The notes under the pieces are model-generated. The model worked only from the letters and a program-made list of their open reading frames with translations, searched no databases and was not told where the DNA came from. From Macrobrachium rosenbergii (Eukaryota > Arthropoda > Malacostraca > Decapoda > Palaemonidae), in the NCBI RefSeq assembly GCF_040412425.1, contig NC_089788.1, positions 62,528,720 through 62,592,719 of the forward strand: a DNA stretch of 64,000 nucleotides. The letters are read 5' to 3'. The translations under genes and the position numbers were made by a program. Of the stretch, positions 38,546-49,500 are shown one piece after another. Position 1 is the stretch's first letter. Every line of letters begins with the position of its first letter.

Positions 38546-39884
38546 CTGAGGAAAAAGTTTAAAGTCATTTCCCAAAGCTGAGCTACCTTGTGTAAAGACT
38601 ACAACTAAAGAAAAATAAAAAATAAAAAGTGACTAGATACCTTAAACATTGAAAATATATACATTTTCATAATAACATTTATTATTTAGATACTAACCTA
38701 CTGCTAAAATTAGCTTATATCTCCTCGCCTATCAGCGTGGATATATAAGCTAACTTTAACTTCATCCCAGATAATGCTGCACATTAAAATCTTTTGCCCA
38801 GATGAAAAATGAAAATTAATGTCTTGTATAATATATTTTCCTTAATGTATTATGATGATGTACTGTATTCTACAAAGAAATACAAGAACTACACCAAATC
38901 AGTTAAAATTAAAGTACTCAATTTTAGATTCATTATTCATTAATGCCTAACATCTAATCAGCATAACAGATATTCATTTATAGAATATAAAGTTGAGATT
39001 TAACCATATACACACCCTCAATTATACAGAACCTTCATTCACTCTCTTAAATGTTCCTAGACAAGAGCATTCTCATTTCAAATGTCTGTTTTCAAACCTT
39101 TGAATCATAGGCAGGTACTAACTGTCCTCTTCCTTATTCCACACATAATGATGTGGCACAAGGATAAAGAGGAGATGGAGGCTGGCACTTTATATATGAC
39201 TGATGAGTTTGAAAACATAGATTTTGTTCTAAAATCTTTGTTTCATTATAAACCATTTAATCAGAGAATTAACCCTGTCTCATCTCAAACCCATTAATCA
39301 TACAGACTAAACAACTTTGGTTGGAGGTCAACAAGCTATGGAAGGCACTGAAATGGCCAGGTGCCAATCCAGGGTAGTCAGCACACATCAAAACCTTGAA
39401 GTGGACTGTCACAGGATGACAAAGCTGTCAAGATATTGACTGACAAGCCAATTCACACATTCCACCTTTAACAAATTAGTCTTAGGTTGCAAGATACCGC
39501 AAATTGTGACCAAAATTCTCCTCCAACAAGATGAATTCCTTTCACTCCCATCCAGGTGACAAAGCCTACAACTGCACCTAAGCCTTGGGGATTGAGAATG
39601 ACCAAAGTCACAGGAACAGGATAGCAACAGCAGAAACAGCGACTCCTTGGCAAAATGAGAGCTCCCAGAGTTACTAGGAGGTTCCATGGACGATGACTGA
39701 TTACCCTTCAAAAACTGAAAAATTCAAATGGAAGAAAAGAATCTGAAGGACTCACCCCTTAAGCTGCAGCATAGAAAGAGAAACAAATGTTAAAGGCATA
39801 ATCAAAGGTCCATCAAGCAAAACAGACAGAGGAGGAGGTGGAGGATCATGGCAAGAGTAACAAGTGGAGCAGCAAAGGGATGAG

Positions 39885-40620
39885 CAGCAGAAGCAGCAGA
39901 GGCCTCCTCCCTTTCTCCCCTCTTCCTTCCTCTTCCAATGGGCAGAGGAACAGCAAACGAACCGTCACATGCTGGACTGCCGTGCTTGCAGGTGATCTAG
40001 ATGACTGAGTATCCTACCTATAATCTAGCTCTATTTGGATTAGTAGATGCAAATCCTTCCTTCTCTCTAGCAAGGGCAGAGAGGGACTGACTATGAGTAA
40101 ACCTGTTGGCTATTCTTAGCTTTAGTCTCTGACACTTTTTGAATCAAGGATACTGCATTCCTTTAATTCGAAATGCCCAGAAGTTTGATGATTGAACACC
40201 TCTCTTCTTCAATAGATCAAAGGTATTGTCTCCTTCCTTGGCTCTTTCATGACCATGAAGAGATTACCCAGGTGAGCCAAACTACCAGTCACTTCAGAGA
40301 TTTAGTCAGAATCCTCCCTCTAAAAATAAGTCTCCCATACGTAAAGACCAAGGGTTTGTATTCGTGTAGGAACAAATGACAAATTTTTAAAGCAATCTGT
40401 ATTTTTCCTAACATACAAACCTGAGGTCTTTACATTATTGGCCAACCTCTTACCACCCCTAATTCTCTTACCTGGGCCAAAAGGTAAACAGCATAGAACT
40501 GAATGTATACCAACAGGGTGGGCGGTGCTTCCGCCCCTACCATTGGTAACTGTTACCATAACCAACCTTGCAAAAGTTTAACAGCCGGTTTTCCAGCTCG
40601 CTGAAAGTTAATCCCACACA
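39885..40620 (+). mobile_element. partial copy of the composite inverted-repeat element
   Basis: This matches 10215-10985 in the same orientation: gtgggcagaggaacag-like, the tctagatgactg segment, the tttgtattcgtgtaggaacaa end, and the MITE-like unit with its gggcggtgcttccgccc hairpin. It ends near ctgaaagttaatccca, so the right 55-bp inverted repeat is missing. It carries one extra block of about 50 bp near 40125-40170 relative to the other copy. Confidence 0.82.
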
Positions 40621-40675
40621 CCTCAGAAACCTTTGGATGCTGCTGAGTAGGAAACAGTAATTCCAGCTTTGTTGA

Positions 40676-40778
40676 TATTATTATTGTTATTCAGAAGATG
40701 AACCCTATTCATAAGGAACAAGCCCACAAGGGCCACTGACTTGATATTCAAGCTTCCCAAGAATGTGGGGTGCCACGT
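40676..40778 (-). mobile_element. 3' end of non-LTR retrotransposon, severely 5'-truncated
   Basis: Read on the minus strand it gives ccacattcttgggaagcttg, gtggcccttgtgggcttg and gttcatcttctgaataacaa. This matches the 3' tail of the element at 14410-14512 and ends in an AAT-type tail. The retained piece is about 100 bp. Confidence 0.82.
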
Positions 40779-41049
40779 TCATCCAGTCAGTAATCTGATG
40801 TCTCTTTGCCACTTATTAATGACCAGGACCCTCTAGGCATGAGGAGGAGGAGGAAACCACCCGGTTCCCCAAGCAGGCTTCCCAACTTTGATCCTAGGCG
40901 TTTAAATGGAAAACTAGGTCTGGGTTTGTAGTATGAAGGCACTTCCCTTCTAATGGTTTGTGTTCGGACAGCCACTACTGTAGGTTCGACCTAATTCAGG
41001 GATAAAGGGAAAACAAAAGTGTCCAGCTGTGCTTCCCTGCCCCAAATGT

Positions 41050-41420
41050 TATAAAACCTCCTCACACTTTCCTTCGAAAGTAACCAAAGAAGTCAGTTGT
41101 CCAGGTAAAGAATGATGTTCCAGAACATGAAGCAAACGCTAGAGGAGTGAGGACTCGAGAGTAGGCTTGCCATAGAGAGGCCGGAACACAGATCCTCGCA
41201 CTAGAGGGCTCTGTCCTCCCAGATGGACTTGAGATACTCCCAGAGTCCAGCAGGAACATAGAAGGATACTTTCTGCATAACTCAGGTCTTCATCCAAATG
41301 CCCTTGGGTAGATGACAGGATTGTTCGGTTCATCTCTATCCTGAATTTCGTCTTCTATTCTAAGAGAAAAAAGAAACGTTGCAGGCCGTGCAGATTCACT
41401 GACTACTAGGCAGTCTCGCG
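41050..41420 (-). pseudogene. probable DIRS-like reverse-transcriptase remnant
   Basis: Across shifting minus-strand frames I can read pieces in the order expected of a DIRS RT palm: a METP..VLSS-like stretch, an FRPL-type stretch near 41190, RVLTPLAFAS, then IILYLDN*LLWLLS. The last resembles the YLDDWLL catalytic motif with the second Asp changed and a stop inserted. Several frameshifts make it non-coding. It could be a sister copy of the RT part missing from the 16-23 kb element. Confidence 0.5.
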
Positions 41421-43176
41421 GACAACGAGGGAACTTGCAGATCCTCGTCCTGACCCGCAGACCACCATGCGGACTAGCTGCTGACCCTGTGGACTTTTTG
41501 ACAGTCAGTGGACACTTGGACATTCGAGCGCACTCGATTATAGTGGGCTCAATAACACTACGCACAGGCTGAAGACATATGCGGAAAACACAGAAACCTA
41601 GCACAGGCATAACTGTGGGTTTGATAAACTGAGCCAAACCCTTCTGCAGAACAGACACAGTTCTCTCAAATGTGTCCTGACGGAAGAGGAAATGCAGGCC
41701 TGGAGGCGAAAAGAACAGGGCTGAATGTGACTGTGTGACTCCCTCAGCAGTAAGAGAGCACCCAAGTTTTCTCTTCTTGAGGTTTCAAAGTAAAGAGCAG
41801 AGATCACTAAAAGACACCTCAATCGTCCTTACCCACACAGGACAGGACTCAGAGACATAATGAGTTAATGTCTCTCAACTAAAAACTGGAAGTCCTCCAT
41901 CTTCTTAACCAGACTTCCTGCTGTCTAAGAGGAGGGAGCATTCTTCGCAAAGCTCAAAAATACTGGACAAAAATGTCATCCAAAAAGGGGACCTCTCTAT
42001 ATGCAGACTACTGCTCTCCGTATGGCGCCCAGATGCACGAGACTGATACTAAAGAACTGGTGCCAGGTTACCGGGAACTGGCGCCGGTCACTTGATGGCG
42101 TTCAAGAAAGAACAACAGTGCATTCTAAAAAACTGTCTGTGAGTGGGTGATAAATGTTCGCAGGCAGGAGACAAGTAGTGGATAGATATTGACGCTCTGC
42201 AGTAGACCCTGAGCGTTCTGGAATCAGCACCTAGCACTAGGGCACTTTCAAACATTAACTCTTAAGACTTGAAAAAAAAAGTTGAACTGGTTAGCCAGCA
42301 AGGTAACAGAAGGCCAGAAAATGAGGCATTGTACAAGGATCTGAAAGTGAAACAGGGAGAAAACCCTTCATCTGGACTAAGGAGTAATAGTTAAGAGGGA
42401 TCAGAGAACAAGAAGGAAGAAGGAAATGGGAATAAAGGTAAGGTATCTGGCAAAAAGAAAAAAAAAGTGGGTGCAGCTAGGGATAAAAGCAAGAAATGAA
42501 ATACTGCAATTACTAAAGTAAACAGGCAAATGACAAAATACCCAGGCCAAGTGAAAAGGAAAACATCCCAATAAATTAACCTAACACCACACTAGAAAAC
42601 AACAATCAAAAGCATAACAAAAAGTAGCATTTTTACAGTAATGCTGAGAGGGACTAATGATGCACTGGCCCCAGACCACAAAACTTTAATGAATTACATA
42701 TACTGTATTGTAGTATAACTGAAACCTGTGAGAATGAACACAATGTAGGAAAATACTTATGTAAATGACAGACCAAGGATATAAATATTTAGAAGCTAAA
42801 TCCCAGGAGAGAGCCATGAAAGTGTGCTTACTTCACCAGTTGCATGAAAGGATGAACAGTAACTGAGGACTAGCCATGCAAAGGTAAGGTTTCTGGAACA
42901 TGATCAGTGAAAGTTGGTGCAACTGGGGTCTCTCGTGTGGATAAAGGCAACATATGATTAATGGGACTGTAATGAACAAATGAATTTTGTTTTTAAAGCT
43001 TTAAATAGTATCCTACTATACTTGAGACAGTACACAATATCAAACAGTACCTGCAGGTTAGAATACCACAGTACACAGTACAAGCAACTATACTTGTGAT
43101 CAAAAGAATAACAATTCCACGGTACATCTATATTATTTATACTTTTCTAATAACATTTGTAAAGAGTAAATTTTAC

Positions 43177-43258
43177 CTTCCAGGCTGACAAGTTAGGAAA
43201 GTTGGATAAAGCTGCCTTGTTCGCACACTTCTTTGACAACCTGATCTTCCTGGGACCC
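43177..43258 (-). CDS. REV3L: REV3 82-nt linking exon between two giant exons
   Basis: The exon is bounded by acceptor TTTCTAG|GGGTCC and donor GGAAG|GTAAAA. It enters with two bases that complete a Gly codon from the giant upstream exon, encodes 26 full codons, and leaves two bases (AG). Those two bases form a Ser codon with the first base of the next giant exon. The peptide contains GRSGCQRSVRTRQLYPTF, a compact basic and aromatic stretch unlike the low-complexity sequence on both sides. One alternative frame is also open through the exon, but only the frame used here joins both neighbours. Skipping the exon would shift the frame (phase 1 donor onto an acceptor that needs two preceding bases), so it is obligatory if both giant exons are translated together. 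Its function is unknown. Confidence 0.78.
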
Positions 43259-43559
43259 CTAGAAATTGAAATATTTTCATGACAATCTTGAATTCGAATC
43301 CTACAAACTATTATGTTTCACATCAAATGACTATTAATACTTGAGAAAAACTACTTTTTATTACAAAAAATATTTTCTACATAAAAATTCAAGACCATCA
43401 ATAGCTTTCTAATTAATCAGATATGTACACAACAGTGTTCCAAGAGGAAACAAATATGGATTGGACATTTCATTTCTATATACCAGTTCTTTGCAAATTT
43501 CGTAAATCTATAACTATAATAATGAAACTTATTCCAAAGAAAAAAAAGCACATGCATAC
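43259..43559 (-). other. short REV3 intron (301 nt)
   Basis: This is a GT-AG intron with donor GTATGC at 43559 and acceptor TTTCTAG ending at 43259, after a T-rich tract. The coding frame of the upstream exon stays open by chance down to about 43417, but that tail is intronic. The intron connects phase 1 to phase 1. Nothing else was seen in it. Confidence 0.8.
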
Positions 43560-46500
43560 CTGGAGAACCAGCCTGGAGTGGAGAGATCTCATCTTTTTCT
43601 CGATGCTCTGGGGTGAAAAATGCCATGTTCCACATGGAGTCACGGTATTCTGAATCACAATCACTAATACCATCACTGTACTGGACTGATTTAAGATGAA
43701 GGTCCCTTGCTGGACTGCTAGTACCATCCTCCCCAATATTGTTATCCTGACACTCATTTCCCAAGCCCTCCAAAGACCTAATATCACTACTAGAGGTGTT
43801 CTGATCTGTGCTGACATCTTTCCCTTCTCTCCTTTTGTCATCAAAACTATCATCTTTCTTAGAATGACTTTTACCTTCCCCAGAATCCACAGCATCATTT
43901 CCACTCTTAGAGTCTTTAGCATGCTTATTAATTTCACCCTTTTCCAATTCAATGTGACTTCTATTCACTAATACTGATTCCTTGACTTTCTCAACTGGCA
44001 TTTGTTTACTGGACTCACATTCATTAATGTCACTTGAACACTGTCTGTTCTTTTGTATTATATGGTCGTCTGTTTGTTGAATATCGTTAGAAGTCAAGTC
44101 AAGACTACTTACACGCTCCAAACAGATCTTTACCGATTTTAAATTGACATCATTTGATTGCATTTCATTCTCAAAAGGTTTGCTTGTGTTTTCATTACCT
44201 ATCACTTGCGATAGATTCCTTGACTTACTTTCTACAAGAGGTTGACCCGTTTCACTCAACCCATCATCTATTTCTTCTTCCTGATCACTGATATTGCTCT
44301 TCCTGGAAATTCTCTTGGATCTCCCACCAATCTTACCTGTTACATCACACACATTTAAAACTGAAACTTCATCCCTCTCTACACTAGGTTTACTAATAAC
44401 AGATGGCGTTTCTTCTAATGTCTGATTACTACTAAACTCATTTCCATCATTGTGTTTCTCAAAAAAACTGGCTGCCTCAGTTGCAAAATTATCTTTAATT
44501 ACTGTTTCTGTAGCATTCTCTGTAGCGTCTTTCATTATTTTACCTGATGAATTCTTAGATGTGGACTGGCTACATGTACTAGGCAAAGACTGAGTACTGC
44601 AGATGCTTGTGGATACACCATCCCTGTTCTCCACATCTAATGATGGTGAATTCCTCTGCACTGCACCTGATGAGTTCTCCCTCTTCTCCTTTGGTGAGTC
44701 AGGATTAGGATTAGATTTCTCCAAACTCCTACATCTTGTAAGCCTCACAGTACTTACATTCCCATCTTGAATGCTGGTGTGATTTTGTACAGATTCCTCA
44801 ATGCTGTCAAATTGCCTTAATGACTCTTCTAATTCATCCATGTCGACAGACACCGGTCTCAAGGGTAACAATTTTGATTTCTTATTCTTGGTATGGCCCT
44901 TTGTTTCATTACCAGTCTCTGTTTTATTATCTTTACTTGGAACTTGGTCTGCTTTACTTGCCAGTGGTAATTTCGATCTTTGTACGTTTCCTGAACTTGA
45001 ACTACATAAATCACTTGCTTCAAAATTATTTTGTGACATCATTCCCGGATAGCCATCATCTCTTGTTACAAGTTCACCTAAGGATTCACTTTCCTTCACC
45101 ACAGCAGCTTTGTTACTTGTAACTTTCCCGTCTCTCTCCTGGCTTTCATCAAATTTGACAGATCTGGCTTCACCTGGAGCATTGTCAGTGCCACTGCTGC
45201 TGGCTTTCTTAAGCACATTACCAGTTATTGGAACTTCAGTTCCACCACTAACATCCTTGTGATATTCTTCCTGACGTTCCACTTCATCAGATTCACTTGA
45301 TGACGGATACCAAAGTCTTTTGATGCCTGCCTGGAAAGTGGCATTATTGAAGATCAAATTTTTCACAGTTTTCTTATTAATATCTGGATCAACTGCAACA
45401 TCATCATCAGTACTATATTTCTTTCTTTTTACTTTTTCACTCCTCTTTTCCTTGGCATTCATACTTTTCTTTGGATTGCTGTTTTTAACTGAACTCTCTT
45501 GAAGGTCATCTTCTGAACTACTAGAGGAGTCAATGATAGCTCTTGATTTATAAACCTTTCTACCTAAATCCTCCCTAGTATGTTGTCTGCGTAATCTGTT
45601 ACTTTGTCTCATGAGCTTTCTGCAAACTTCAGAATTATCAGTTTTGCTGTTCTTTCCTGTTTCACATACTCTACTTCCATCTTCACCTTTTGCAGACTTC
45701 AAACCCAATAATACTCTGCTTTGTACTAACTTTTGACTTACTTCTGTGCTTTTCTTTTTATTTCTCTCATCTGTACTTCCCTGGTTGCTTCGAAGATTTT
45801 CATTCAGAGTAACATATTCCAACTCATTCACTACATTTTTACCTGATGCATTAATTTCTTCTTTATCTGCCTTGGTGTCGCAAGTTTCACCACCTTTATC
45901 CAGAGTAGCACTACAGCTATTATTTCTCTTAGACTCTGACTCAGTAATACCAGAATCACTCAAGGGGCTACTTGTTTCCAATGACAGCTCCGATGATGAT
46001 TTATCATTTAAGACAATCTCTTTGTTACATATAATGTTTTTCTTTCCCAAGCTGTGTTTAGGGACACTGGCTTCTTTCCCTTCTTTACCTAATAGAGATG
46101 TTGTACCCTCTAAAGCAACAATGTCTATTCCTGAAGTTTCATTATATACTTCCTTTTGACTGTTTCCTCTCTCCTGTGCAATTTTCTTTAGTTTCCGTAA
46201 CAGTGGAGAACCACCTTCAGGTAACTTAGAATTCCGCACACTTCTGCGCAGCTTTTTTGAACTACTTTCTTCTGTTGGACTTGACAAAATCCTCTTTTTC
46301 ACTTTTAATGAACCTTTCATTTCATCTTGTTCCAGACTGAATGATAGAGGAGGCGTTATAGAGTCTTCAATAAAATCTTGGGGCGACCAAACCTTTTTCT
46401 GAGGGCCTGAGAACCTCAGAGTTTGACGAGTAAGCTTTTTAGGAGCAAAAAATCGTGATTCATTTGGTAAAGGTGATGTGCTCTTTACAGAATTTAAAAT

Positions 46501-49500
46501 TTTTGGTGAAAGTTTCTCTAAAATGACTTTTGGAGGGGTACTGAGTTTCACATCACTCACATGAAACGTATTTAATGTTCTGTCTGTTGAAGGAGGTACA
46601 TTCTCTTCAGGTGATGCCTCAAGAATATCATTTGAAACCTGACTATTTGTGGATCGTTGAGATTGTGTTCTCATATTAAGAGATGTATGGGCAGGTTCCC
46701 TGGTGGTATCCTTATTTGCGCTACAGTCTTCATCTATATTATTTGGTGAAGTGCTTTGCTCTGAAATAGGTGCCCTATCATCAACAAAAAGGGCTTCTAA
46801 ATCTTCATCATTCATAGCCCTTGAATCTGGAGTTGTAATTCTCTCAGAGCCTTTTGTTGGAGATCCAAGAATAGCAGCTAATTCCACCTCTACAGAGTCT
46901 AATCGTGACCTTGCAGACTTAGGAGTTACAAGTTGGGGCGAAGTACACCTAACCTGTGGAGGAGTTACCCTTGAGGTTGTTAACTTCAGGGAATTATCAA
47001 ATGGAACAGGTGGTGGAGAAAGAACTGGGGATGGAATGGATGTCACTAATGATGAAGTATGCTGAGATAAAACACCCTGAGATACTGATGGTGCAATTTT
47101 TGAAGAAGGTGAATCATGGGAACTGGAGATTTCTGATGTTTCTGAACAATCTACCACTGAAGATTTCACTGGTGAAGAGGATAAAAGTAATGAACTTGAA
47201 ACCTTGGAAAGCCTCGGAGATGGTGGCGAAGACTGTGACAAAGTACATTTCTGTTTTCCAAATGACTGTTCACCAGCTTCCAACATAGATGGTGATGTCT
47301 CAACATGCAGCACTGGGGAATTAAACTCATTTTCATTCTGTGGTGAGGAATCTTTTGAATTAAAAACGTTATCTGAATTTCTTTCTTCACCTTTTTCTTG
47401 TCTCCGAGATTCCTCATTTTCAGTAAATTCTGATAATTTCTCACTAGCCCCTACCTGATTCACTGCCTTGTCATCAGGGTTGCAACTGGATTTCTGAGGA
47501 GAAGGAGCACTTGGTGGCTTAATCTTAATCTTCAGAGTTCCCAGTGACTTTGGAATGGTTTCCTCTGTGGTTTCTTGGTCTCTGTTTTTAGATACTGCTG
47601 GTTCTGCACTACCACCTACATCAGGTATAATATTCTTACTACTGTTGTTCTCTGTTATTTCATCCCCTACAGATTTTGGTAAAGATGATGCTGCAGAATT
47701 GTCCCTTTGGACATCAACTGTGTTCTTTTCCTGCTCCCAGTGCGAGTTGCAGCGTCTCAACTTTAACATGACATGTGCTGGTGCCGGAGGTATTACAAAG
47801 CCATCGTCTGAAAGCTTAACTCTTGGAGCTGCATGTGACTTGACCCGATCACCTGCTTCCAATGTTGAAGAAAATCCAGATGTAGCAGATTTTTTTATTA
47901 TCAATGTAGGGATAGCTGGCATTTTTTCTTTGGTTATACTATCAAGTGAATTATCTGCATTAATGGGTTTATCTTTACCTACCGCTTCTTTCTTAGAAGC
48001 TACAGATTTGGATCCAAATGGGGAAGTGACCAATGATTTATCAATTGGATGATCATGCAAACTATCAGAAACACCAGAAATGTCTTTACTTGGGGTTCCC
48101 TTTTTAGATGCTGAAGTCCTAGATGCAGATGCTGTAACTTCCTTTAAATTTTCCCCTTCATTTTCCAAAGAAGAGTCAATGAAAGATGGAGGGGGATTCT
48201 CAGATTGAGATGCTGAAGGAACACCTATGCATGCCTCACTTACAGCACTTTTAGGGTTAGGCAATGTACTCTCTTTGGAATCAGAAGCATTTCCTCTTAC
48301 ACTGCGTTCCTTTTGACTCTTGTTATTTCCAGACAACTCTTGAGTACAACTCTCTATATCATCTTTTTGCTGCATAATTTCATCATTTACATTAGTAATG
48401 AGAGGTTTCTTAATTCTAAGGATAATTTGTTTTTCACGAGGAGGTTTCTTGATCAACTTTAACTTAAGACCATCCTGTAAGAAATTATGTGGAGTTGACC
48501 CAGGACCAGTGTAATGTATACGGTGAACAGGGGTATACATGGGAGAATAAAGTGGTGTAACGCCCCCTGAATAACCAGAGGTATGGCAAGGAGTGCGTAA
48601 AGGCGTCCTCAAGTAACTGAAGTTTGGCTCTCTTCTTGGTGTCCTAATAGCATTACGAACTATTCTCTGAGCTTTCTTAAAGGTTGAACTCTTCTTTTTT
48701 CTAAGTTTCTCTAATCTCTTGGCAACAGGAATGTCCTCTTCACTCATATCTTCATCAAAGTCATAGACATTGTTAGTAGGTCTAGGTAGTTCACCTGTGT
48801 CAATGCCCAATGGGTCATGAGGGTCAAAATGAAGTGGAACAGATTCTGGAGAGGTTATGGACATATTTGGCAACTCATTACCCTCCTGTGGTATAGCAAG
48901 TTCATTAGACATTTTATTTCCTTTACCAATGTTGCCAGTAATGTACTCTGGGGATTTCAGTTTTCTTTTTCGTTTTGAAGGATTTTTTGCAGGTGATATA
49001 CTGGCAGGTCTCTTCCCTGGTGCTGTTCGTTTAATAGTTATTCTTAAAGTAGATCCTCTATTACCTACCACCGTCAACTCGGGTGGTGGGGACACACTGG
49101 GTGATTCAGAGATGGAAGTTCCAGGATCTGAATAAGGCATTGTACTAACCGTAGCACTACTGTTATTGTACCCCTCTTTGGAATTATGAAATAATGTAGA
49201 TTTTACTCTCTTTGTAGAAGCACCAGCTTTCTGATTTTGTGATGTAGCATCCAAAAGCAAAATTGACTTCTTGGGAGGGCGTCCTCTAGGCCTAGGCTTC
49301 TTCATTACATTTGCTGCACCTGCTTCAGCTGCAGAGGTGCTGCCATCTAGTACACAAGTCTCTTGGACTGAGGATACACTGGCAAGGTTTGTGTTTGTCA
49401 CCCTGGCATCACATACCAGTGCTGTACCTGAGGGCTGGGATGGTGTGGCTAAGACTCCTTCCAAAACTTGACTGTCATTTATCTTTGTCTTTCGTGGACG

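Larger units (their letters stand above)
38546..43176 (-). other. REV3 intron, 4.6 kb, transposon-bearing
   Basis: The donor is GTAAAA at 43176 and the acceptor TTTTTCCTCAG ends at 38546. Inside are a partial copy of the composite inverted-repeat element (39885-40620), a non-LTR 3' end (40676-40778) and a probable DIRS reverse-transcriptase remnant (41050-41420). The stretches 38546-39880 and 41830-43176 are AT-rich with no gene or recognisable repeat. The stretch 41420-41830 has short open frames on the minus strand that I cannot assign; they may be more of the DIRS remnant. Confidence 0.75.

Noticed and set aside
38546..38568. ATG-initiated start for the 12-kb reading frame
   Set aside because: The ATG lies upstream of a strong acceptor (TTTTTCCTCAG) in the intron. 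The phase joins the 82-nt exon exactly, so this is read-through of intron, not a gene start.
43417..43559. Extra 47 codons at the end of the 20.4-kb frame
   Set aside because: They follow a consensus donor (GTATGC) and turn into hydrophobic, AT-rich sequence. The exon ends at 43560.
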